Of a DNA stretch of 64,000 nt, positions 51,770-58,618 are shown in pieces (position 1 is the stretch's first letter; each line of letters starts with the position of its first letter). The notes under the pieces are model-generated. The model was not told the DNA's origin. It ran no database searches and saw nothing but the letters and a program-made list of their open reading frames with translations. This DNA is from Flavobacterium circumlabens (GTDB lineage: Bacteria; Bacteroidota; Bacteroidia; Flavobacteriales; Flavobacteriaceae). The stretch lies in contig NZ_SLWA01000007.1 of NCBI RefSeq assembly GCF_004345565.1, forward strand, positions 1 through 64,000, read 5' to 3'. Both the position numbers and the translations under genes were made by a program.

Positions 51770-52363
51770 TTATTGTATTGATTTTATAATACCACCAATC
51801 GCATCTTTTAAGATTTGGGCATTTATGGTTGCCATGATATCACTTTTATTAATGATGTTAATGGCAATCAAACCATGAATAACAGAAAAGAAAGTAAAAT
51901 ATTTTTGTTTGATAACCTCTTCCGTTGGATTACTGCTTTTCATAATTTCAGCAATTACAGAAGTAAATAATTTATAAGGTGTTTTAGAAGCATCACATTG
52001 TTCCGAACAACAGTTCATTTGAACCCCAAACATGACCTGATACATTTCGGTATCCGTAAAGGCGAAATCCCAATAGGCCATCCACATAGCTTCTATCTGC
52101 TCTTCCGGTTTTTCAAATTTAGCTTTGGCACTTTCAAGTTCCCTGCCCAATTTCATAAAACCTTTACCGGTTAATTCCCTTAAAATAGCATCCTTGTTAG
52201 AAAAGTATTCATAGATAATAGGAGCCGTATATTCAATCTTATCAGCAATCTTTCTCATACTCAGACCTTGCCATCCTTCTTCTTTGACGATAGCGTAAGC
52301 AGCCTCAAGAATATTAGTTCTTGTCTCTTCTTTTTGTCTTAAAATACGATCTTTACTTGCCAT
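51770..52363 (-). CDS. TetR/AcrR-family repressor of the efflux operon
   Basis: A 197-residue regulator. The N-terminal helix-turn-helix reads ILEAAYAIVKEEGWQGLSMRKIADKIEYTAPIIYEYFSNKDAILREL. The C-terminal ligand domain (about 70-195) contains a Cys-rich stretch (QMNCCSEQCDAS) that could sense metals or electrophiles. It lies just upstream of the adaptor gene in the same orientation. A fifth copy of the putative operator overlaps its own promoter, so it likely represses both itself and the pump. Confidence 0.9.
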   Translation of the reverse strand: MASKDRILRQKEETRTNILEAAYAIVKEEGWQGLSMRKIADKIEYTAPIIYEYFSNKDAILRELTGKGFMKLGRELESAKAKFEKPEEQIEAMWMAYWDFAFTDTEMYQVMFGVQMNCCSEQCDASKTPYKLFTSVIAEIMKSSNPTEEVIKQKYFTFFSVIHGLIAINIINKSDIMATINAQILKDAIGGIIKSIQ

Positions 52364-52374
52364 TTTGATTAAGT

Positions 52375-52406
52375 ATTAAATTGTTTAACACCGTTAGGCA
52401 AATGTA
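52375..52406 (-). promoter_or_regulatory. tetR promoter with fifth operator copy
   Basis: TACATTTG on the minus strand (52399-52406) is a -7 box. The operator copy (52375-52402: ATTAAAT ... TAACACCGTTAGGCAAA) overlaps its downstream edge and the transcription start, which is a repressing position. Confidence 0.65.
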
Positions 52407-52627
52407 GGACGGTTTTTCTGATTATCATATAATTTCATTATAATATTTTCTTATTGTAGTATAGAGTACTGTAAAAAAATGCCGGAAGTCCTTATTTATA
52501 AGGGTTTCTTATTTAAAAATTATTTTTAAGAACCAGTTTTTTCGTATTTGATCGCTTAATAAGTGTGCATTTTTTTATCGCCTGCATAATAATTTATCTT
52601 TTTTAATGATTCAGTAATTATAATTCT
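52407..52627. other. Spacer, no gene seen
   Basis: About 220 bp of AT-rich DNA between tetR and the RelE toxin gene. A weak AATAAGGGTTTCTTATT dyad near 52493 is the only structure noticed. Confidence 0.35.
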
Positions 52628-52927
52628 TTATTTTATTGGATAATTATCGGGATTTTGTGACGTATGAAAAATAGCGTTTAGAAAAACAGTTTTTGAAGGT
52701 TCATCTACCATATAAAAAGCTATGTAAGGAAATTTTTTGAAGGGCAAAAAACTATAATTATTATCGTGAATTTGATAAAAAGGGTTTATTTGTAAAGCTT
52801 TATAAGTTTTTTTGTAATCATTAAGAAAATCTAAAGCTACTTTTTTACTCGCTTTTGCAATATAATATTCAAGAGCTTTTTCAATATTCTTTAATGCAAT
52901 AGGAGAAACGATAATCTTATAACTCAT
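52628..52927 (-). CDS. RelE/ParE-family toxin
   Basis: A 99-residue toxin of the RelE/ParE superfamily: YKIIVSPIALKNIEKALEYY at the N-terminus, the central basic strand, and FPYIAFYMVDEPSKTVFLNAIFHTSQNP at the end, a typical layout. It overlaps the preceding antitoxin gene by 11 bp. Target (ribosome-dependent mRNA cleavage or gyrase) cannot be told from sequence. Confidence 0.85.
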   Translation of the reverse strand: MSYKIIVSPIALKNIEKALEYYIAKASKKVALDFLNDYKKTYKALQINPFYQIHDNNYSFLPFKKFPYIAFYMVDEPSKTVFLNAIFHTSQNPDNYPIK

Positions 52928-53144
52928 ACTTCTTTTTTAGATCTGTATAAAGTGATTCAGCGTCTGTATATAATTTTTCATCGGGGTTAACCTGACTGTC
53001 CAAAATTTCTTGCTGCTTATCAGATAATTTATAAGGTTTTACATTTTCGATCTCAAATTTTATCTTTAGTGATTTCATGAAATCTTTAACAGCTTCTATC
53101 TGAGAAGCATCTTTTGTATATGCCGTGATGTTGATTGCTTGCAT
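52917..53144 (-). CDS. DUF2683-type antitoxin
   Basis: A 75-residue protein: ITAYTKDASQIEAVKDFMKS LKIKFE, then an acidic, helical tail (QEILDSQVNPDEKLYTDAES). This is the DUF2683 family that precedes RelE/ParE toxins in Bacteroidota. The N-terminal half resembles a small ferredoxin-like or ribbon fold rather than a classic HTH. TAACTTTG on the minus strand at 53172-53179 is a good -7 box. Confidence 0.8.
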   Translation of the reverse strand: MQAINITAYTKDASQIEAVKDFMKSLKIKFEIENVKPYKLSDKQQEILDSQVNPDEKLYTDAESLYTDLKKKYEL

Positions 53145-53171
53145 GATTTAAAATTTACTAAAGTTGATAAA

Positions 53172-53179
53172 CAAAGTTA
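53172..53179 (-). promoter_or_regulatory. Candidate -7 box of the DUF2683/RelE operon
   Basis: TAACTTTG on the minus strand, 28 bp upstream of the antitoxin ATG. Confidence 0.5.
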
Positions 53180-53269
53180 ATACAAAAGTCTAACTTTCAT
53201 GTTGATCATCATAATTTATTTTAATCAGACAGCTAACTAAAAAAGGGCTTTTGTTATCCTTAAATTACT

Positions 53270-53752
53270 TTACTTTTTTCGATTGACGTATATGATAATT
53301 GGATTTTTACCATCCAAACCTCTTTTATTGCGACCAAATAAACCAATTTCAGTATCATCCGGGCTTTCTGATTTTAATTCGTTTGGATTTACATAGGTAT
53401 ACATTCCATAGCCATGGCCGGAGATAACCCAACCATCAGTTTTATTTAAATGTGTAACTCCAAAATCTCCAGCTGGCCCACCTGGATAAACAGGCCCAAA
53501 TTCTTTCATTAATTTTATTGCTTCACTTTCCAAATTTGGAATTGTGTCTGCACTGTCAAAGATTATATATGTTCCGTTTTTAAATTAAACCCAATCCTTA
53601 AATTTTGGATTTATGGCAAGTTCAACGTGATTTACTAAAGTTTTTTGAGTCATTGTGTTAGTTTTCTGGATGTTAACTTTCTTTTTCTCTGAGTTACTAC
53701 AACCTAATAAAAATAAGTTTAGAAGGATAAAAAATATTTTAAATCTTTTCAT
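53270..53752 (-). pseudogene. Lipoprotein gene interrupted by in-frame TAA
   Basis: ATG 53752 starts a lipoprotein signal peptide (MKRFKIFFILLNLFLLGCSN). At codon 56 the frame meets TAA (53585-53587) and then continues in the same frame to 53270 with FKNGTYIIFDSADTIPNLES, EAIKLMKEFGPVYPGGPAGD and FGVTHLNKTDGWVISGHGYG. Reading through gives about 159 residues. The word before the stop, KFKDWV*FKNGTYIIF, fits a single base change. The family is unknown to me; similar small secreted proteins occur near toxin or accessory genes in Bacteroidota. Confidence 0.65.
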
Positions 53753-54047
53753 TATCGGCGGTTTAGCATTTATGGAGTATTTATAACTAACTCTTAAGAA
53801 GTTTCAGGACTTTGTAACAGCAATATTAGTTGAATAACTTTTAAAAACAATGAATTTACGTAAAAAGCAAATTGGAAAGTTAAGTAGGGCGCAAGATCTA
53901 ACAGTATTCCTTCTGGTATTATTTTCATTTCTTACCACTTAGAAAAAAGACCGCAAAAAAAACATAATTATAATTATTTTCTTACTTTTTAATTCTTCTT
54001 ATACTATCTTAGTTTTTAAAATTAAAAAGTGTTGAAAACTAAAATCT
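53753..54047. other. Spacer before the HicAB operon
   Basis: About 300 bp, AT-rich. It contains only a 30-codon frame at 53850-53942, which I do not support as a gene, and a half-site ACTATCTTAG near 54003 that resembles the HicAB operator. Confidence 0.35.
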
Positions 54048-54074
54048 AAAGATAGTAGTTTTACTATCTTTGTA
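54048..54074 (+). promoter_or_regulatory. HicAB promoter with overlapping inverted-repeat operator
   Basis: AAAGATAGT (54048-54056) and ACTATCTTT (54065-54073) form a perfect inverted repeat. The second arm coincides with the -7 box TATCTTTG (54067-54074). This is where a HicB repressor would bind. Confidence 0.65.
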
Positions 54075-54087
54075 AAGCCATTGTAAA

Positions 54088-54282
54088 ATGAAGTCAAGAG
54101 AATTTATTAGGGAAGCTGTGCGAAATGGATGGGTATTCTTAAGACAAGGTAAAGGAAGTCATGAAATTTATAAAAAGCAGGGAAAGCAGGTTGCAATTCC
54201 CAATCATGGAGCAAAAGAGATAGGAAAGGGGGCTAGAACAAAAACTGAGGAAAGAAATGGGACTTTAATTTTTTGTAAATAA
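54088..54282 (+). CDS. HicA-type toxin, C-terminus frameshifted
   Basis: A 64-residue dsRBD-like HicA mRNA interferase. The active His motif GKGSHEIY and the conserved IPNHGAKEIGKG are present. After GKG the frame reads ARTKTEERNGTLIFCK, whereas removing one G from the GGGGG run at 54228-54232 restores the family's usual LEQKLRKEMGL and a stop at 54266-54268. The last helix is therefore altered. It is followed by the hicB gene. Homopolymer error or real lesion cannot be told apart here. Confidence 0.85.
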   Translation: MKSREFIREAVRNGWVFLRQGKGSHEIYKKQGKQVAIPNHGAKEIGKGARTKTEERNGTLIFCK

Positions 54283-54291
54283 TGAAAAAGT

Positions 54292-54687
54292 ATGAAAACA
54301 ATTAGAATTATAATCGAAAGAAACGAAGATGGTTTTTGGGGATATGCAGAAAATGAAAAAGCAATTGTTGGCGGAGGAGATACGGTGCAGGAATGTAAAC
54401 AAGATATATTGGATTGTATTGAAACTTTAAAAGATTTAAATACAGCTAGTAAACCAGCTTTTCTGGAAAAAGAGTATGGGCTAGTTTATAAATTTGATAC
54501 AGCTAGTTTATTAAGCTATTATAAAGGAATATTTAGCAATTCGGCACTTGAAAGAATTACTGGAATAAATCAAAAGCAAATACAACATTACGCATCTGGT
54601 CATCGTAATCCAAGAGCAGAACAACGTTTGAAAATAGAAAATGCTTTACACAATCTGGGTAGAGAACTTTTGGCGGTAGAGTTATAA
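54292..54687 (+). CDS. HicB-type antitoxin
   Basis: A 131-residue antitoxin. The N-terminal 60 residues form the partially degraded RNase-H-like HicB fold (IERNEDGFWGYAENEKAIVG, GGDTVQECKQDI). The C-terminal part is an XRE-like helix-turn-helix (NSALERITGINQKQIQHYAS, then GHRNPRAEQRLK). It neutralises HicA and probably binds the inverted repeat upstream of the operon. Confidence 0.9.
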   Translation: MKTIRIIIERNEDGFWGYAENEKAIVGGGDTVQECKQDILDCIETLKDLNTASKPAFLEKEYGLVYKFDTASLLSYYKGIFSNSALERITGINQKQIQHYASGHRNPRAEQRLKIENALHNLGRELLAVEL

Positions 54688-54752
54688 AGGATTAAAAAAT
54701 CTGGTGATAAGATTAAGAAGGTTATGAGAGATAATTGTAATTCAATAGTTAT

Positions 54753-55178
54753 CTATTTAACATAATTTGGTGACACACATGCTTCCCAATAACTTACAAT
54801 TGTTTTGATGGTTTCTTTAATATCGTTATACGCTGTAGGTTTAACAAAAAAGCCCTGAATTGATTTCGAATAAGCATCGATAACATGTTTTTGTTCGGCA
54901 CTGGTAGAAAAGAATAAATACGGAATAGATTTCAGTCTTAAATCTTCATTTTCATGAATTTTTGCACGTAATTCCATACCACTTAACTTGGGCATATTGA
55001 TATCAGAGAAGATAATGAAAGGCTCAATTTCTGTAGAGGTTAGGTACTCTAAAGCTTTTTCGCCCTCAGTAAAAAAGATGATTTCATTTTTATAATTAAG
55101 CTCTTCAAATATATCAGTTAAAATTTCCTGATCATCTAAATCGTCTTCAATAATAATAATGGGGCCGCCCTTGTTCAT
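54753..55178 (-). CDS. Single-domain response regulator
   Basis: A 141-residue CheY-like receiver. The acidic pocket E11/D12, phosphoacceptor D59 (FSDINMP), Ser/Thr at about 91 (FFSTSAE) and K113 (FVKP) are present. There is no output domain. Such proteins in Bacteroidota often relay signals from hybrid or phytochrome-like kinases; no kinase is nearby. Confidence 0.9.
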   Translation of the reverse strand: MNKGGPIIIIEDDLDDQEILTDIFEELNYKNEIIFFTEGEKALEYLTSTEIEPFIIFSDINMPKLSGMELRAKIHENEDLRLKSIPYLFFSTSAEQKHVIDAYSKSIQGFFVKPTAYNDIKETIKTIVSYWEACVSPNYVK

Positions 55179-55507
55179 TTTTAGTTTTTGGTAAAGATAG
55201 TTTATTTTAATCCGGTAAGCAATCTTTTATAATTATGGAGACACTTCATTTTTAATTTAAAAAGAAGATCCGGAAGCATTTTTAGAATTCTCCGGAACTA
55301 AAAAGGCTTTAGCCAAATACGCCTATTCGGCTAAAGCCAGGATTCTTACAAATACAAAATCCCTCCACCTAAAGCAGGAGGCAATCAAAGTAAGTTATGG
55401 TAAACCAAAGTTTTTAGCCCAAAAACTTAAATTTTCTTATATAACTTAAATGTTAGGAAAAACTTAAAAACAGACCTCAAACTTCACTGTTTTTAAATAG
55501 CTTCAAG
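55179..55507. repeat. Spacer with a partial copy of the palindromic element
   Basis: GGCTTTAGCC (55305-55314) and GGCTAAAGCC (55329-55338) form the inner arms. CCTCCACCTAAAGCAGGAGGC (55362-55382) matches the right outer arm of the element at 57993-58118. A further arm-like word, AGCTAAAGCAGCAGGCTATT (about 55506-55525), runs into the 3' end of the PanE-type gene. No gene seen. Confidence 0.75.
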
Positions 55508-56419
55508 CTAAAGCAGCAGGCTATTGATTCGGTTATAAAATGGAGTTTCAATTCCGTATTGAGCCGCTTTTTCAATCACATAATCTACCAAAAATGGTTT
55601 CTCGGTTTGATTTTGGTTTTCGAAATCCAATTGCAGAGATGATTTGGATTCGAATGGAAACTTAGTCAGTAACTCTTTTGAAGTTTTAATGTCTTCGTTT
55701 GTCAAATTAATATTGTTTTTACTGGCAAGGGACTGAATTTCCATCATCATATTTTCAAGAATCTCCATTAGATTTGAGTCTTCCAGAAGTTGCCCGAAAG
55801 TGACTTTATAGGCAGAAGTGATTGCGGCAACAGGTGCAACGAATAAGTATTTTTTCCATAAAATTTCGTTGATGTTAGCCACATGTGTAATGTCTAATCC
55901 ACCTGCTGCCAATAAATTAAGTATCGATTGGTCTTCGTTTCCTCCAACAAAAATTTTCCCGGGACCCCCAACATGCTGAATATGTCCGGGCTTCTTAACA
56001 TTTGAAGCAACATAAATACAACCTTCCATAATTTTTCCGGTCTTGGGTAAAGTCTCACGGATTATTTCTCTGGCATTCACTACATTTTGCAAGGTGATTA
56101 TGACTGTTTCGTCATTGATACAATCTTGATAAGTGGCTAATATACTGCTTATAGAATAGGACTTACAAGTAAGAATCAGCACATCCAGAATTCCAATTTC
56201 GGTTGGATTATCTGATACTAAATCCGGAAATATAGTTTCTTTAGTGCCTTTAGATTCAAATAGTAAACCTTCGTTTTGAATCGCTTTTTTAGTATCGCCT
56301 CTACAAATGAATATAATTTTGGTCGTACTGTCCTTGTACTTTTTTGCTAACGGAGCGCCAACAAATCCGCCGATTCCACCAATTCCGATAATTCCTATTT
56401 TTATTGTATCTGAGTTCAT
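55508..56419 (-). CDS. 2-dehydropantoate 2-reductase (PanE/ApbA family)
   Basis: A 303-residue ketopantoate reductase-family enzyme. The Rossmann motif GIIGIGGIGGFVGAPLAKKY is at residue 8, KSY at the catalytic lysine region (ILTCKSY), and the C-terminal helical domain contains EILWKKYLFVAPVAAITSAY with the second conserved Lys. It could serve pantothenate synthesis or another 2-keto acid reduction. The last codons (NSLLL-stop) are formed from repeat-arm DNA. Divergent from an AraC regulator, which may control it. Confidence 0.85.
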   Translation of the reverse strand: MNSDTIKIGIIGIGGIGGFVGAPLAKKYKDSTTKIIFICRGDTKKAIQNEGLLFESKGTKETIFPDLVSDNPTEIGILDVLILTCKSYSISSILATYQDCINDETVIITLQNVVNAREIIRETLPKTGKIMEGCIYVASNVKKPGHIQHVGGPGKIFVGGNEDQSILNLLAAGGLDITHVANINEILWKKYLFVAPVAAITSAYKVTFGQLLEDSNLMEILENMMMEIQSLASKNNINLTNEDIKTSKELLTKFPFESKSSLQLDFENQNQTEKPFLVDYVIEKAAQYGIETPFYNRINSLLL

Positions 56420-56477
56420 ATTGTAGTATTTTGGGTTTAAATTCGTAATGCAAAGTAAATAGGTTCATAATCATTAA

Positions 56478-56504
56478 TTGATGTAAAAATATAGGTTATA
56501 TTTG
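56478..56504 (+). promoter_or_regulatory. Promoter of the AraC gene (TTG-N16-TATATTTG)
   Basis: TTG 56478-56480 and TATATTTG 56497-56504 lie just upstream of ATG 56520. Confidence 0.55.
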
Positions 56505-56519
56505 TAAAAATTAAGGATT

Positions 56520-57359
56520 ATGAAAGACACGTTTTTTATATACAAAGATTTCGAAATTTATTCGGTAGAAGAACTTACCTGGAAAAAGGAAGTTCACAGG
56601 CATAACTTTTTCGAATTATTGTATATTGAATACGGAACGGGAAATCATACTTTAAATTCGATTCCGCACCAGTATAAAAAGCACGATATTTATTTGCTTA
56701 CCCCAAAAGATTATCACTCTTTTAAGACACTGGACCCTACAAAATTTCACTGTTTGCGTTTTCTGCCCGGTTTTTTTTCGAATAAAAAAGAAATCGAAGA
56801 AATCGAGAAGTTGTTTTACTACCACAATCAAACCAACGGTAATTTGGTTTTCCCTGAAGACGATAAAGCCTTTTGCGAATTGCTTATTGTAAAAATACTG
56901 GATGAAATAGCAAAGCAAAAAGAACAAAACGAAATTATAATCAAGACTTTGATGATGTCGCTGATTCAAATCATTCGAAGAAACGCCAGTATCAGTGAAA
57001 GAAATTTAAACCTGCAAACGACTCAGGTATTAAAGATAGATACTATTTTGAGTTACATTCGCTCTAATATTGCCAATCCGCATTTGTTAAGGAAAAAAGA
57101 AATCGCCAATCATTTTAATGTTTCGGTCAATTATATTGGCGAGTATTTTAAAACGCATTTAAATATTACTTTAAGAGACTATATCGAGCAGACAAAGCTT
57201 AAAGTTGTCACAGAGAAATTAAGCAAAAGCAATCTGACTTTCTCAGAAATCAGCAACGATCTGGGCTTTATCGACAGCAGCCATTTTAATAAATTCATAA
57301 TGCGAAGCACCGGAATTTCTCCCTCTGAGTTTAAAAAAGCATTAAGTAGTACTTCATAA
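56520..57359 (+). CDS. AraC-family transcriptional regulator (cupin type)
   Basis: A 279-residue regulator with an N-terminal cupin-like sensory domain (VHRHNFFELLYIEYGTGNHT, YLLTPKDYHSF) and a C-terminal AraC HTH pair (NPHLLRKKEIANHFNVSVNY; NLTFSEISNDLGFIDSSHFN; FMIRSTGISPSEFKK-like end). Divergent from the PanE-type gene with about 100 bp between, so that gene is a likely target. Inducer unknown. Confidence 0.88.
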   Translation: MKDTFFIYKDFEIYSVEELTWKKEVHRHNFFELLYIEYGTGNHTLNSIPHQYKKHDIYLLTPKDYHSFKTLDPTKFHCLRFLPGFFSNKKEIEEIEKLFYYHNQTNGNLVFPEDDKAFCELLIVKILDEIAKQKEQNEIIIKTLMMSLIQIIRRNASISERNLNLQTTQVLKIDTILSYIRSNIANPHLLRKKEIANHFNVSVNYIGEYFKTHLNITLRDYIEQTKLKVVTEKLSKSNLTFSEISNDLGFIDSSHFNKFIMRSTGISPSEFKKALSSTS

Positions 57360-57480
57360 CGTATTACTAGCTTTCTTAAAAATAATGGTGTTGCCATTCT
57401 ATGTATATTCAAGCAGAAGGCTCACACGGCAGCTCAAAGTTGTTGCAAAATACAAAATGAATAAATTTGTAACCATTTGT

Positions 57481-57526
57481 GTTTCAAAATTTCTGTTTCA
57501 AAAAAAAGAAACATAAATTTTGAAAC
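57481..57526. other. Long inverted repeat (19-bp arms)
   Basis: GTTTCAAAATTTCTGTTTC and GAAACATAAATTTTGAAAC are complementary at 18 of 19 positions around an A8 loop. No T-run follows. It lies in the spacer between the AraC gene and the 77-residue gene. Confidence 0.6.
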
Positions 57527-57602
57527 AATTTTTGTAACAAAGTCAACAGTGCGATAGATAAAAAAAGTAAGAAAAATCTTTTAAAAAATGAAAGTTTTTT
57601 CT

Positions 57603-57610
57603 TATTTTTG
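57603..57610 (+). promoter_or_regulatory. Candidate -7 box of the 77-residue gene
   Basis: TATTTTTG matches TAnnTTTG, about 70 bp upstream of the ATG. Confidence 0.45.
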
Positions 57611-57678
57611 CAGCTCTTAAATCTTCACATTAAGAACGTATTAAAATTGCCTGGGAACAGGTTTTATATTCACTAAAA

Positions 57679-57912
57679 ATGGAAGATATGAGTACAAACA
57701 CTTTTTCAAAAGAAACTGAAACAAGATTAATTGATTTTTTTAACCACATCATAGCCCCGGAGGATATGGCGAAGGTAATCCGACAGGTAAATTATACAAT
57801 GGCCTTAGGTGTGATGCGGGAAAAGGAAACTCCCCAAAACGGAATAGAAAACAACTTTTACTGGCTGAATGAATTGGCCGAAATTTTAAATCCTTATTTA
57901 GAAGTGGAATAA
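57679..57912 (+). CDS. Conserved hypothetical protein, 77 residues
   Basis: No named family recognised. The protein is small, acidic and helical (TRLIDFFNHIIAPEDMAKVI RQVNY; WLNELAEILNPYLEVE), without signal or membrane segment. ATG 57679 or ATG 57688 could start it. It has its own promoter box and a terminator, so it is an independently expressed gene. Confidence 0.7.
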   Translation: MEDMSTNTFSKETETRLIDFFNHIIAPEDMAKVIRQVNYTMALGVMREKETPQNGIENNFYWLNELAEILNPYLEVE

Positions 57913-57943
57913 GTTTTTTCTTTGGTATTATTTTTAAAATGAG

Positions 57944-57976
57944 AAACCTCGATCTTGGAAAAGGTCGAGGTTTTTT
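57944..57976 (+). terminator. Terminator after the 77-residue gene
   Basis: AAACCTCGA and TCGAGGTTT pair perfectly and are followed by TTT. Confidence 0.85.
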
Positions 57977-57992
57977 GGTTTAATAAATATAC

Positions 57993-58118
57993 AATAGCCT
58001 CCTGCTTTAGCTGGAGGTTTATAATAGAATAGTAAAAGGGCTTTAGCCAAAAATAAACATTCGGCTAAAGCCAAAATCTTATAATACGAAATTCCTCCAG
58101 CTAAAGCAGGAGGCTATT
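57993..58118. repeat. Palindromic interspersed element, best copy
   Basis: Outer arms of 25 bp (57993-58017 and 58094-58118) are perfect complements, containing AGCCTCCTGCTTTAGCTGG. Inner arms GGCTTTAGCC (58039-58048) and GGCTAAAGCC (58063-58072) share the same centre. The element is about 126 bp, has no ORF, and has partial copies at 55305-55382 and 28007-28060. Confidence 0.85.
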
Positions 58119-58524
58119 CAACCTTTTGAAACTTAAAAAAAGAATTAAAGTTTGCTCTCGTCCCAAAGTTTCGGGATCGCGATTGCGTCTTTGTGAGAGA
58201 TTTTCTGTTGCTTATTACAATACGTACAAGGTTTTAAAAACCTTGCAGGAAAGCCTGAAAAAATAAAAATAAAATTTTCTTGTATGACTTATATGGTAGA
58301 AAAAACTTTACTAGTAAATCCGCAACGAGAATTAAATCTTTGTCGAACCACTTGCTAAGATTTCTCCTTCGTCGAAATGACAGAAAGTGAAAATAAAAAC
58401 TTTGCGTCTTTGCGGGATTATTTTTATTTTCATAAGCCTTGTCCCGAAGCTTCGGGACGTTCAGGATGACAATTAGAGGATTTAAGAATAATCTAAAAAC
58501 TTTGTGAATCGCCACTAAATCTTC
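58119..58524. repeat. Repeat-rich spacer without genes
   Basis: Holds TCCCAAAGTTTCGGGA (58152-58167), ACAAGGTTTTAAAAACCTTG (58226-58245), a CTTCGTCGAAATGACAG word (58367-58383) and the perfect palindrome GTCCCGAAGCTTCGGGAC (58441-58458). Frames crossing it are made of repeats. Confidence 0.65.
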
Positions 58525-58563
58525 CATAAAAAAAGGACGATACTTTATAATGTATCGTCCTTT
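58525..58563 (-). terminator. Terminator after the T9SS-secreted protein gene
   Basis: AAAGGACGATAC (58532-58543) and GTATCGTCCTTT (58552-58563) are perfect complements. On the minus strand seven T follow. Confidence 0.85.
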
Positions 58564-58618
58564 AAGATATTTTATCTACATTTTAAAATTAGCTTTAAAA
58601 TGTAGCTATCAGAATGAA

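Noticed and set aside
53850-53942. A 30-codon frame (MNLRKKQIGK...) upstream of hicAB
   Set aside because: No promoter box, no ribosome-binding context and no recognisable small-toxin pattern; chance is likely in this AT-rich spacer.
58234-58527. A 97-codon minus-strand frame
   Set aside because: It runs through several dispersed repeats and shows no recognisable domain.
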